A DNA stretch of 64,000 nt, taken from positions 15,156,832-15,220,831 of the forward strand of contig JAPWDM010000005.1 of the NCBI GenBank assembly GCA_035578155.1. The letters run 5' to 3'. The position numbers and the translations under genes were made by a program. How positions within the stretch are numbered: the first letter of the stretch is position 1; each line of letters begins with the position of its first letter. This document shows positions 11,161 to 21,614 of this stretch, piece after piece. The DNA is from Brachynemurus nebulosus (taxonomy: Eukaryota > Arthropoda > Insecta > Neuroptera > Myrmeleontidae). The notes below the pieces were generated by a model, which was given only the letters and a program-made list of their open reading frames with translations, did no database searches and was not told where the DNA came from.

Positions 11161-11646
11161 GAATTCAGAATTTTTTTGAGAGAATCTATGTTTCTTCTTA
11201 TAAAAGTGATTGCTAACGAGAATCGTTAAAAAGTTTTAATAAAAACCGTTTTTGGTAATCTTTGCCGTTCTATAAAATTTCTAGCGGCCCTTGGATCGAT
11301 GATTACTTTTAACATTCCGTTTAAAGTTACGATACAAAGCTTCATAATCATAACAAAATGCAGCTTTCCGGGAGTTTTTCCGAAGTTGGGACTATCTAAA
11401 TTATTTAAGATTCAATTAGAATAAATTTTTTCCTATAGGAAGGTATTTGTTTCTGTCGATTTGAAACTAGCTTATGTACCGTATGTTTCAAATCAAATGT
11501 TGAAACACAAAAACAACTATGTATTAGCGAATTTCGAAAACTCGAAATTCAGCTATTACAGTAGGTGTCATGACGCAATCTGAGTCCGGGGCTATGGCAG
11601 AAATCTGTTTTGAGGTCCCTAGAATACGAAAATGATATTCACTAAA

Positions 11647-11651
<5 letters not shown>

Positions 11652-11681
<30 letters not shown>
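11652..11681. repeat. (TA)n microsatellite inside element H
   Basis: Short TA tract at the conserved internal position of element H, between ACTAAAATTTA and the CACGATAACTCTCGAACG block. Confidence 0.9.
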
Positions 11682-11686
<5 letters not shown>

Positions 11687-12334
11687 GTGTTCCCACGATA
11701 ACTCTCGAACGAAACGTCTAACGCTTATGAAATTTTGTGTGCGGACTGGATTCTGAATTGGCTTGGCTAAGTTCGTTAGCCAGACACGTCGGATGCCCAG
11801 AAGTAGGTTTTCTGGCCATTTTTTATCATTCGATCCTATCATAAGGCAGTTCAATTTTTACATCGTTGAAAAGGAAAAAAAAAATTATGAAGAAAATATT
11901 CTTATAATTTTCTTTCTATTTTAAGTATTTTTCGAGAAAATGTAAATTTTCACTTTTATTCTTTCTTTGTTAGTCTAATAAGTAATTTATATTTATATCT
12001 CAGTTCTTTATTAAGTATAAAAATATTTCACTTTTTTATTAAAGAATTTTGTGAGAACAAGTGAAAACTATTCACATATATGCGATATAACACACATACA
12101 TGTATAGAGTTTTGTTTCTCATTTATTGCATTATAATTAGCATGGTTCTATCCCATGTTAAAAAATGTAAATTAAACAGATTTTCTAAGCTAATGTAATG
12201 AAGAATTTTTTTTTTTTTTTATTGAATTTTTAAGTAAACAAGAAATTGAAGATTATGTTATGATATAATATTATTAAATATATGAAACAAAACAAAATGT
12301 GTACAATGTACATATGTATGTACGGAAAAATATT

Positions 12335-13867
12335 TTGAATCGATTTTGAAAATTTTTCCACTAATAATTAATAATGTTAAAAAATTAAACCATTTCAAAT
12401 GGATTTAAGGTATTTTATGTGAGGTCAAGGTTTTCGGGACCTAAAAAGGCCAGAAATTAATTAACCAATCGATTTTAAAAATTTTTTCACAGTTAGTAAG
12501 TTAAAGTATTTGAATTAATTAATTAAATGATGTCCGCAAGAAGCTTACGGACTGCCATAAGTTATATGAGATCCTTAGAACCCTTTTCTTACTGTTAGAG
12601 TACTAGACTTGTATGAGTTTCGCCAGGATTTACTGATCCCATAATTGTAAAAAATAAACTAAACGACCAATTTTAAAAATTTCTTCACTGTTACAGAGCT
12701 AAACTATTTTAGATAGATTTAGAATACATTATGTAAGGTCCGCCAGGGTCCACAGGACCCAAAAGTGTCAAAAATAAACTAACTGACCGATTTTGAAAAT
12801 TTTTTCACTGTTACAGAGCTAAACTATTTTAGATAAATATCGATTACGTTATGTAAGGTCCGCCTCGGTCCATAGGACCCAAAAGTGTCAAAAATAAACT
12901 GCCTGATCGATTTTGAAAATTTTTTCACTGTTACAGAGCTAAACTGTTTTAGATAAATATAGATTCCGTTATGTAAGGTCTGCCAGAGTCCATAGGTTCC
13001 AGAAGTGTCAAAAATAAACTAACTGACCGATTTTGAAAATTTTTTCACTGTTACAGAGCTAAACTATTTTAGATAAATATAAATTACGTTATGTAAGGTC
13101 CACCAAGGTCCATAGAACCCAAAAGTGTCAAAAATAAACTAACTGACCGATTTTGAAAATTTTTTCACTGTTACAGAGCTAAATTATTTTAGATAAATAT
13201 AGATTACGTTATGTAAGGTCTGCCAGGGTCCATGGGATCCAAAAGTGTCAAAAATAAACTAACCGACCGATTTTGAAAATTTTTTCACTGTTACAGAGCT
13301 AAACTATTTTAGATAAATATAGATTACGTTATGTAAGGTCTGCCAGGGTCCATGGGTCCAAAAGTGTCAAAAATCAACTAACCGACCAATTTTGAAAATT
13401 TTTTCACTGTTGGGGAACTAACTATTTTAGATAGACATACATTACGTTATTTAGGGTCCGCCAGGGTCCATGGGACCCAAAAGTGGTAAAAATAAACTAA
13501 CCGACCGATTTTGAAAATTTTTTCACTCTTACAGAGCTAAACTATTTTAGATAAATATAGATTACGTTATGTAAAGTCTGCCAGGGTCCATCGGATCCAA
13601 AAGCGTCAAAAATAAACTAGCCGACCGATTTTGAAAATTTTTTCACTGTTGGGGAGCTAAGCTATTTTAGATACATATAGATTACGTTAGGTAAGGTCTG
13701 AAGTGTCAGTAGGACCTAAAAGTATCAAAAATAAAATAACTGACCGATTTTGAAACCTTTTTACTATTACCAAGGTAAAATATTTTAGATAGGTACAGGT
13801 TGTGTTATCTGAGATCCACAACTGTCCTGCGGATGCAAATGCGGCGTAGAATGCTACACAACGGGTT

Positions 13868-13933
<66 letters not shown>

Positions 13934-14245
13934 CATAAAGTCCACCTAGAATATACGGTCGAGCTGATTTTTTAATGAGGTCCACCGGGATCTTGCAGAT
14001 CCGAAAACGCCAGTAATAAGCTATCGAACCGATGCTAAAAAATTTCTCACTGCTAGAGAACTAAATTATTTTAGATGGATACAACTATGCTGCACAAAAT
14101 TCGTTCGGGTTCTTGGGTCCCCAAAAATACCAAAACTAATTACCCAACCGATTTTAAAAATTCTTTTACTCTTAGAAAGCTAAACTATTTTAAATAGGTA
14201 CAGGTCTTAGATGAGATCCGCCAGTGCCCAAGATTTGGAAATTCG
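12335..14245 (+). repeat. 120-bp tandem satellite array
   Basis: About 15 tandem units with a 120-bp period in the centre (12655-13740). Each carries GACCGATTTTGAAAATTTTT, CACTGTTACAGAGCTAAACT and GTAAGGTCTGCCAGGGTCCA-type blocks. Central units are nearly identical, while units toward both edges are more diverged and vary in length, as expected when unequal exchange homogenises the middle. The array has no open frame and is interrupted by a (TA)n tract at 13872-13931. Confidence 0.92.
13872..13931. repeat. (TA)n microsatellite in the satellite array
   Basis: About 60 bp of TA dinucleotide within the 120-bp array. Confidence 0.95.
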
Positions 14246-14623
14246 CTATGTTATGCAGATGCTGCGACAGGGGTATTTTTTATTTTGTCTTAATAGTGTT
14301 AAAAATTTTAAGTAGTAAGATATATAATTTCATCTCCGAGGTATACCTACACATATATACAAACAGCTAACTAGGTTATTTGTTGTTTTTATTTTTTACA
14401 TTTACACAGTGTTTTAGTAAAATAACAACATCGGCATCTTGGTAATTTCGAAATGTTTTTTGAAATTTAAAGAAAAACATTTTGTATTCACACACAGCAC
14501 AGTTGGATATCATCACTCTATAAGCATCATATTTCACTTTTTATTATTTTTTTTTTTTTTCGTTTAAATATATTTTTAAATATTAATAGATTTGAGCGTT
14601 ACTTTATGGTATTCCATATTTGT

Positions 14624-14739
14624 AAATAATAAACAAATATTTTACTTTGCAAAATACCACTTTTATTTTTGAAACAATATTTTCACAGTTTCAATTATAA
14701 AAGTGGTATTTTGCAAAGTAAAATATTTGTTTATTATTT
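14624..14739. repeat. perfect 42-bp inverted repeat
   Basis: The arms at 14624-14666 and 14697-14739 (starting AATAATAAACAAATATTTTA) are perfect complements around a 31-base spacer. Weaker complementarity (CCATATTT/AAATATGG) continues outward. Either a small foldback element or a transcribable hairpin. Confidence 0.85.
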
Positions 14740-14989
14740 ATATTTTTAAATATTAAAAATATGGAAAATTGTACTAATACTAAACAGAACTTTACTAAAA
14801 ATTATCAGTCCGATCAAATTAGTTCAAAAAAGTGTCTTTCCTCAATATTCAAAATATAAAATCTGTATTTGTTCTAAATTATTCAATACCATTAGGAGAT
14901 ACTGCAGCAAAAAGTCTGCAGGTTTTAAGCCAGGCCGTTGAGTTTAGGAGAAACGGAGGGAAAAGATACCTAAAACCCAGGTTATTATC

Positions 14990-15222
14990 ATTTTTATGTC
15001 ACCGAAGGATGACATATTAATCTCGTTGTGTGATTATAGTGGCGGAAAAATTAATAATAATATATAATATAATAATTATAGAGTTGTATATGCATATATT
15101 GAATAAACGCAAGAGGGCTGTATTCTCACTGTACTTAATAAACGAGCCAAAAAATCATAAATTAACACTTTCACTGAGGTGACATTACTTAGTGCGTGTC
15201 AAAAACATGCACTTGACGAATT
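14990..15222 (-). mobile_element. element Y, copy A (hairpin-ended repeat)
   Basis: The plus strand begins with the hairpin TGTCACCGAAGGATGACA (14997-15014) and ends with a near-palindrome GTGCGTGTC..AAACATGCAC (15192-15212). Between them lies a body with GCAAGAGGGCTGTA. Three other copies in the window (34349, 41632, 53929) have the same two hairpins and body in the other orientation. No terminal inverted repeat and no coding capacity. Unclassified. Confidence 0.7.
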
Positions 15223-15773
15223 TTATTTGACTATATTTCGAAAACTATATATTTTTATGAAAAAACTTCATAAATATATTAAAGAAATGAGACAAATCAA
15301 TAACTTTATAAAATTCTTGCAAAAATCGGAAAACCAACTTTTAGATTGATTTTTAGAACTCTGACAAAAGTATTCCGGAATACTGATAATTGCATCATGT
15401 TTGTATGTCTGGTTATCTGTCACACATCCATCATTTCAGTTGTTTCACTTACATGAATACAGTTTTTCGGAATACTGATTTTTTTCACTTTTCTATGGCA
15501 TCTTTCCCCTCCCTCTCTCCAAAACTTGACGCTCAAAATCTTGAGACTTTTTACTACAGTATTTTTCTAATGGTACTGAACAATTTGAGACAAATACCTA
15601 CTGACTTTAATGCCGGAATCAACCCCAATTTGATTAGATTATGTATATTGGTGTGTTCCGTCGGATTTACTGATAGATTTTTCTTGACGATAACGAAGAG
15701 TGTCATTTTAAAGCGATTAATAGAATTTTTTATTAGATGAGTGCGAGCTTATGAGCTTCTGATCCATAGTTTA
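15223..15773. other. no recognisable gene
   Basis: The open frame at 15390-15740 has no family features that I recognise and lacks flanking splice signals. Treated as chance. Confidence 0.4.
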
Positions 15774-15902
15774 TTAGCGAATTTGCAGAAAGAATTCTGA
15801 AAATTCAGCTATTACAGTAGGTGTCATGATGCGACTTGAGTCCGGGACTATGGCAGAAATTTGTTTTGAGGTCCCTAGAAACCGAAAATAATATTCACTA
15901 AA

Positions 15903-15976
<74 letters not shown>

Positions 15977-16310
15977 ATATGTATCAGCACGATAACTCTC
16001 GAACGAAATGTCCTAGGTTTACGAAATTTGGTGACAACGTTGGAAGTCCAAAAATCTTGGATGAGTTCTTCAGCCAGACACGTCGGATGCCAGGAACATG
16101 GTTTTTGTTCTTGCAAAAAATTAGTTTTTTGCCAAAATTTCCACTTATTCAAAAATTTTTGCCAAATTTTTTTACATCATTTAAAAGAGGAGAAAAAATT
16201 ACATAAAAAAGGTTTTTAACCTATTATTCTATGTCAACTAGTTTCCGAGAAAAACTAATTTTTATAAACGGAAATTCGCTATGTTATGCAGGATGCTGCG
16301 ACAGGGGTAT
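15774..16310 (+). mobile_element. element H, copy 2
   Basis: Left end TTAGCGAATTTGCAG, internal (TA)n tract (15907-15965), CACGATAACTCTCGAACGAA block, right end GGAAATTCGCTATGTTATGC ... ACAGGGG. About 540 bp without the satellite seen in copy 1. Short frames in this element and its relatives encode look-alike peptides (TKFG, SQTRRM) on both strands, but these reflect repeat identity rather than genes. Confidence 0.65.
15907..15965. repeat. (TA)n microsatellite inside element H
   Basis: About 59 bp of TA dinucleotide followed by TGTATGTATGTATATATG. Confidence 0.95.
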
Positions 16311-16439
16311 TATTAAGAAACCATAAGAGTTGAATAAATTGAATGCAAACGTAGCAAACCGAGTCAGAACAAAGATATTTAAACAAAATCTTCTTACAAT
16401 ATTAAAATCATGGCACCTATACTATCTATTAATCTTATA

Positions 16440-16732
16440 CAGTAAAAGCCTCCTAATCTTGACAAGCATGTCCAGGACCATTCTCTAGTCTTGACATTCC
16501 CACTATTTACTACTTCTATGCGCACTGAATGCGCCACACACGCAATTTAAATCTAAAAAAAGATAGGTAGAGAAGGATATCAAATATACGCTATACGCGT
16601 CATTAATTACGAATTTAATTGGTTACGACAGAATCATGGTGGGAGAAAATATTGTCAAGAATAGAGAAATTATCCAGTCAAGATTAGAGAGACAGTAAGT
16701 TTATAGAGCGCAAATTTACGGAGCTTCTACTG
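16440..16732 (+). mobile_element. pogo-like MITE (293 bp)
   Basis: CAGTAAAAGCCTCC at the left and GGAGCTTCTACTG at the right, with TA on each side (16438-16439, 16733-16734). The interior has TCTTGACA/TCAAGATTAGAGA complementary blocks. No open frame. Confidence 0.75.
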
Positions 16733-16849
16733 TATACTAGTTTTGTTTGGAGGAGTGCTGCAAGAACTCAAAATAGCGAGCTTCCATTCTGGAAATTCGC
16801 TAAAATTGCAAAGAATCCAAAAGAAACTATCAAAAATTCACCAAGTGCG

Positions 16850-17390
16850 GTTCCTCAGTAGCTAAAGTTTTTTTCATAGCTTTCGGGATAAGATATGAGA
16901 TATTTAAGTACATTTTTTTAAAATTTCGAAAGCGGATTTCTTTTTTAACCAAAATTAGACACGTAGAATTACTAGAAAAAAGACCTGCCCAATATGTTAT
17001 ATTTCTATAAAAGGAATTATATCATTTTGGTACAAAAAAGAAAATTTCACACCCAAATTACTCTAATTCAACCAATCACCCTAACTCAAACCACTACAAT
17101 AAAACTTGAGTTAAGTTAAAGTTGAGAAAAAATAACTTTTTAATTTGGTGACGTCGTTAAGTATACTAAAAATTTTCAATGGCTTAAAAACCGTAAATAA
17201 AATGATGAAACTGGAAGCGAATTATAGGTTTTCAAAGTCGTTATTTTGATTTTTACCAAAAATAAGCATGTAGGACCACTAAAAAGAATCTTTTGTCGGA
17301 TCAGTCACATTTATAAAAGGAATTGCGTCAATTTTATAGCAAAAATGAAAAGTTAAATTCAAATTATTCTAAGTAATCGATCTAAATTAT
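16850..17390 (+). repeat. dispersed repeat K, two units
   Basis: Two consecutive units with the CACACCCAAATTACTC, AACTTTTTAATTTGGTGACG and GAAGCGAATTATAGGTTTTC blocks, matching the inverted units at 655-1505. Confidence 0.55.
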
Positions 17391-17452
17391 CCGAAATAAT
17401 TTTTTAACAAATGCTACTATAAATAACTTTTTCGGATTTTTTGGGTTCATGG

Positions 17453-17811
17453 TAGGGATGTTATGGATATCCGTAACCGTAACCGAAACTACCGGATATC
17501 CGAAATAATTTAATATTCGAAACGGAAACCGTAACCGAAAATAAAAGTTTCGGATTTGTTTCTGAGTTTAAATCGAAGCAAGTTTTTGCTTAATGTAGTT
17601 TTTTTGATAGATTTCCATTGATTCGTATTTGACGTTCACTTTTTGGAGTAAAATTTTCTTTTTACTAAAAAAAAAATTTCACTAAAAGCAATTATCCATA
17701 ACCGTATCCGAAACATTATCCGATATTATTACATATCCGTAACCGAAACCGAAAAATATGTTTTTAAATATCCGTATCCGTATCCGAAATTTCATATCCA
17801 TAACATCCCTA
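17453..17811 (-). mobile_element. hAT MITE family B, copy 2
   Basis: Starts TAGGGATGTTATGGATATCC and ends GGATATCCATAACATCCCTA-like sequence. The perfect 8-bp duplication GTTCATGG lies at 17445-17452 and 17812-17819. Inverted relative to 5155-5540 by its interior. Confidence 0.92.
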
Positions 17812-17819
17812 GTTCATGG

Positions 17820-18989
17820 TTGACAAATTAGAGACAGGACACATTAAACACTATTAAGACTTTCAATATTTCGCAAACGAGGTTTAAAAATGAAATGCTC
17901 TTAAAGGAATCGCGATTTCATTTTGAAAAATTTTACAGCATTTTTTTTAAATTATTTGGACTTGAAATTTTTGGAGGATTTTTTCGATAATTCCGATATT
18001 TTGGGGGATAACCGAATTACATTTCCATGCAAAATTTCTTTTATTCTTTATTCAGCTAGTGAAAATTTGGTTGAGGTCAGTCATTGTACACTATTAAATT
18101 ACGGTCCAACCAGTACGGGTGATCATATTATTATTGCCTGCAATGATTGTAAAATATAATGGTATTTAAGAAAACGTTATAAATTATTCAAAACACGTCT
18201 TAATTTTTTTTTTTTATTATACAAACCTCATATCTATTTTGTAATTGGGGTTCAATAGTGCAACTGAATTTTACAACCATTGCGAACAATGAGACGATCG
18301 CTCGTATTGACTGAAGCAGGATTTTAGATAGTGACGTCCCAAAATTTATAATAAAAGATATGCACTAACAACTTCAGTAATAATAGACTTTATTCATTTT
18401 ATAAATATACAATGTACTTGATAGACTCAAATTTACTTAAAGAATAAAAAAACGATATTTGTTATTTAAAATAAAATTTAAATGTTTTTTATTATGTAAA
18501 TAAATAACACTCATCTACATTCAGAATTTATAAAATTTAAAAAATGAAAAAATAAACCAAAAAGTCGATTTAAAACAATTTTTTGCAACATGTATTTAAA
18601 AATAATGTAAACATTTACTAATTCTGGAGGCTCATTTCAAAAACCATTAAGTCCAAAATTTTCGAAAATGTGATATGGGACATAAACAGGCCAGAAAATC
18701 AGATAAATTATAGTCTAATTTCGTGACGTATTTGTGGAAGGAAATATAAACTTATATTTTTTATACTGAAAGTTGATATTGATTTTAGCTTGTTAATTAT
18801 TTCGTAGAAAATTCTACGAACCCTTATAATTTCGTCCTATACGTCCGTCTGGCATATGGTCATAATTTCTAAGTACACCTCTGAACCTATGAACACGAAA
18901 TTTTTCATGTACATGCTATTGGAATCTGTCAAATGAGTGGGGTTTAAAGTTTTATATAATTATAGTAATCAGTGCGATATTAAAACTAT
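17820..18989. other. no recognisable feature
   Basis: The open frame at 17923-18159 (78 codons, plus strand) has no motif that I recognise and no supporting splice sites. The rest is AT-rich without repeats matched elsewhere in the window. Confidence 0.35.
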
Positions 18990-19211
18990 TTATACTTGGG
19001 TTGACACAAGTCCGAAGCAAAGAAATTCTGTTGAAGGAGAGATAATTGTACATCTATAAAAAAACTCTTAAATTTTTGAAATTTTTTGGATGTTTTGGAC
19101 ATCTGACGTGTCTGGCTGAGGAATTCATCCAAGATTTTTGAACTTCCAATGCATTCACCAAATTTCGTAAAAATAGAATGCTTCGTTCGAGAGTTATCGT
19201 GCTGATACATA

Positions 19212-19658
19212 CAGTAGAATCTAGATAATTCGGCCCTCGATAATCCGGACCCTCCAGTAATCCGTCCCGATTCTAAAAGTTGTAGTTTTAAGAGAATAAC
19301 TGATAACAAATAGTAGATACAATTTTACACACATTTACGTTCAATATTTACAGTGAATAGTACAGTACAAAATAGAATTGTATTGTACAGTAATTAATCA
19401 CGCGAAACGCCGAACTGCCTGTTACTGTACTTGTGACGAATCCAGGGACGAATTTAGGTTTTAGTAATTGAAGGAGCCAGTTTTGAGAAGTGCCTACAAA
19501 CCCAGTACATAGAACATCAATGCTTGCAGTTAACTTCTTAGAGGAGCTATAAGGGGTCTCAAATTCATTACATTTTAAACGGTCTCTCGATGGTCCGGCT
19601 TTTTCGCAAATCCGGCCTACCGGCCGCCCATTTAAGCCGGATTATCCAGGTCTTACTG
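19212..19658 (+). mobile_element. pogo-like MITE (447 bp)
   Basis: Starts CAGTAGAATCTAGATAATTC and ends GGATTATCCAGGTCTTACTG, flanked by TA at 19210-19211 and 19659-19660. Subterminal CGATAATCCGG/CCGGATTATCC repeats are typical of pogo-family ends. Inserted in the microsatellite of element H. Confidence 0.85.
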
Positions 19659-19677
19659 TATATACATATAGGTATAT

Positions 19678-19864
19678 CAAAACACTATATTGAGCCGTAC
19701 TGTGGGCTGGATTATTTTCTAGTTTTATGATATTTTTGATTTTTTATATTTATGGTTATTTATTGTTTATGCTACTGAAGAGGACTAAAAAAGTAGTCGA
19801 AACCGGTCTAGCGAATATTTTTATTTTTTGTGGGTCCTTAGGGGAAAAGTTTTATTATTATGTA
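19678..19864 (+). mobile_element. short insertion carrying a hammerhead-like motif
   Basis: About 187 bp bounded by the direct repeat ATATAGGTATAT (19666-19677 and, after the later TA-site insertion, 20805-20816). A 12-bp duplication would suit a target-primed retroelement rather than a cut-and-paste element. The repeat lies in TA-rich DNA, so chance is possible. The segment contains the motif at 19771-19812. It may be a non-autonomous Penelope-like or retrozyme-type element; that is an inference. Confidence 0.4.
19771..19812 (+). ncRNA. hammerhead-ribozyme-like motif (type I)
   Basis: The order of parts matches a hammerhead: stem I strand GCTA, core CTGAAGA (19775-19781), stem II GACTA/TAGTC closed by a 6-base loop, core GAAA (19799-19802), stem III ACC/GGT without a loop, cleavage triplet GTC (C at 19808), then TAGC completing stem I. 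Two departures matter: one unpaired G (19782) before stem II, and a stem III with no loop, which would only work if two copies pair (as known for short-stem-III hammerheads of Penelope-like elements and retrozymes). Activity is untested. Confidence 0.45.
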
Positions 19865-20803
19865 GGGTAAGTGCGGGAGAGATGCCGCTGTAGCCATAGT
19901 TCGTCCGTTGATTGATAGATAGCGCTATTAATGGACTGGATGTTTAAAATAAGTTACTTATTTAAGTTGTATATGGTAACATTTATGATTAGTCCATCAG
20001 TTTAGTAATTATCCAACTTTTCATTATTGAAAAGTAAGTTTTTTAACATAATATTTTATCAAGCATTTAATTCATTAGAATTTAAGAATGTATATTTCAT
20101 TGTTTTAATGAAAATGAGTTTTGTTATTAATTTAGATATATTTTAAAAGTACTGTATAAAATTTTAAGTTGGAATTCCGCACTATGCGTGCTATAGCAAC
20201 ATGCGGCATCTATCCCAACAAAAAGGAGAGATGCCGCATTTAAAGTTGGTATAGATGCCGTATCATATTACATGTTAAAAACATAGACTTATATACCTTA
20301 ATTATGCAATTTTTTTTTTTTTTGACTGTAAATTATGCCACGTAAATATAAAAGATCCATTAATGGATCAGGAAGAGCCCTCATATTAGTGAAGATAACG
20401 AAAATAATGATGATTGCCTCTGTATTGAATGTTTTGAAAGGTACTCAGAAACAAAAAAAAAGTTTACTGGTTAAGATATATAAAGTGCCAAAAATGGTTA
20501 CTTATGGCATGCATCATGTATGGAGGTGTGTGTAAAATGCAAAATTTTTAATATGAACTATGCGGCGTTTGTCCTTCTTTGATGCGGCATCTCTCCCATA
20601 GGTGTGGGAGAGACGCCGCTTTGCAGGCTCTACAAAAATGTTAATTATCTATACTTTATGACTCAAAATTTAAAATTATCTATAAATAATTTTAAAGAAC
20701 AATGCTTACGTTTATTGTGGACCAAATTTCAAATCAATTAAATGCATACTTTAAGAATTATCAAGTGTTTTCAAAATGTGCGGCATCTCTCCCGCATTCA
20801 CCT
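19865..20803 (+). mobile_element. TIR element with repeated GGGAGAGATGCCGC motifs
   Basis: Terminal inverted repeats GGGTAAGTGCGGGAGAGATG and (right, reversed) AGGTGAATGCGGGAGAGATG, with TA on both sides. The GAGAGATGCCGC motif recurs inside in both orientations (about 20190-20240, 20572-20616), forming hairpins. These could be transposase-binding sites. It retains pieces of a transposase (20335-20530), so it is an internal-deletion derivative, probably of a pogo/jerky-type element. Confidence 0.7.
20335..20530 (+). pseudogene. transposase remnant (pogo/jerky-type start, Cys-rich end)
   Basis: An ATG at 20335 opens with MPRKYKR, the usual start of pogo/jerky-type transposases with a psq-like helix-turn-helix. 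After about 15 codons a different frame (from about 20371) encodes an acidic run, then CLCIECFERYSE and YIKCQKWLLMACI. This is a Cys/Trp-spaced pattern like the C-terminal zinc motif of such transposases. The middle, including the DDE catalytic region, is missing. The remnant is broken and non-functional. Confidence 0.5.
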
Positions 20804-21099
20804 TATATAGGTATATGTATACATATAAATATTTGGTATCATTTTTGGGTTTTAGGGACCCCAAGACAAATTTCTATCATAGTCTCAGATTCAATAGTTG
20901 AATTTTCCATTTGAAACGCTTTTCTATATCAAAATTTTGAAATTTACTTAACAATTAAGTTACATGGACAAATTGGTTTATGAAATTAACTTCTACACAA
21001 CAGACAGTGAAGTAAGTGAAAGAAAAATGATGAACAAATATAATAAATACAGTGGCAATGAAAAATCGTACACATTTCTTTCATTTCGTATACACAAGT

Positions 21100-21614
21100 T
21101 GGTAAATTCTTACCAAAGAATTAATTTATATAAACTGTTAGTTGTCTTATACGTACGTAATGCCTTGCATGACTTATTACTGCTTACGCTACAAAAACCG
21201 ATCAAACGGACCTTGGTTGTGTGCTTCACAAAAAAGCAACACACAAAAAATCTAATCTGACACAGTCTGCGGAGAGATGTTCTGAAATAACCACCCAACT
21301 GAACGGGTGTCTGTTTACTGTCTGATTGTTAACAAGTTTCCTAAAATTTTCCTTCTTTTTTTATATTAATATTTATGTGTATCAAATTTTAAATATTTTT
21401 ATATTTAATATTTTTATATATTTAAAAAATTATTCAAACTACAATAAATTAAAACAATAATTAATCAAATAAAAAACATTACTAATTAAAATAAATGTGT
21501 AACATTTTCATCATTAAAATAATTTTAAACAATTATAGTGTTTTCTTTTATTTATACTATTTTCTGTGGTCCTTCGAACTGTCTGAACTTCCTACTGAGC
21601 TACTGCCCTGACCA
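21100..21614 (+). repeat. 5' LTR of the BEL/Pao element
   Basis: 515 bp, TGGTAAATTC ... CTGACCA. Carries a TATATAA stretch near 21127 and the ACGTACGTAATG block. Confidence 0.95.

Larger units (their letters stand above)
11524..14276 (+). mobile_element. element H, copy 1, with expanded internal satellite
   Basis: The left end TTAGCGAATTTCGAAAACTC and right end GAAATTCGCTATG ... GACAGGGG form a short terminal inverted repeat (TAGCGAATTTC). Copies with the same left block (CAGCTATTACAGTAGGTGTC), an internal (TA)n tract, a CACGATAACTCTCGAACGAA block and the same right end lie at 15774-16310 and, reversed, 29309-30104 and about 18990-20920. In this copy the interior has expanded to 2.7 kb by a 120-bp tandem array. 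Microsatellite plus central tandem repeats plus subterminal inverted repeats recall the Helentron-associated elements of Drosophila. That class is my inference. Confidence 0.55.
18990..20920 (-). mobile_element. element H, copy 3, split by three insertions
   Basis: The interior of element H (reverse complement of the CACGATAACTCTCGAACGAA block) ends at about 19206. Its left end (reverse complement of ACTATGATAGAAATTTGTCT and CAACTATTGAATCTGAG) lies at 20845-20920. Between them sit a pogo-like MITE (19212-19658), the hammerhead-like segment (19678-19864) and a second TIR element (19865-20803), all placed in the former microsatellite. Confidence 0.5.

Noticed and set aside
12655..13740. CRISPR-like regular repeats
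   Set aside because: The 120-bp units are contiguous satellite monomers without unique spacers, in an animal genome.
5664..16152. Tyr-Ile repeat proteins
   Set aside because: Translations of TA/ATAT microsatellites.
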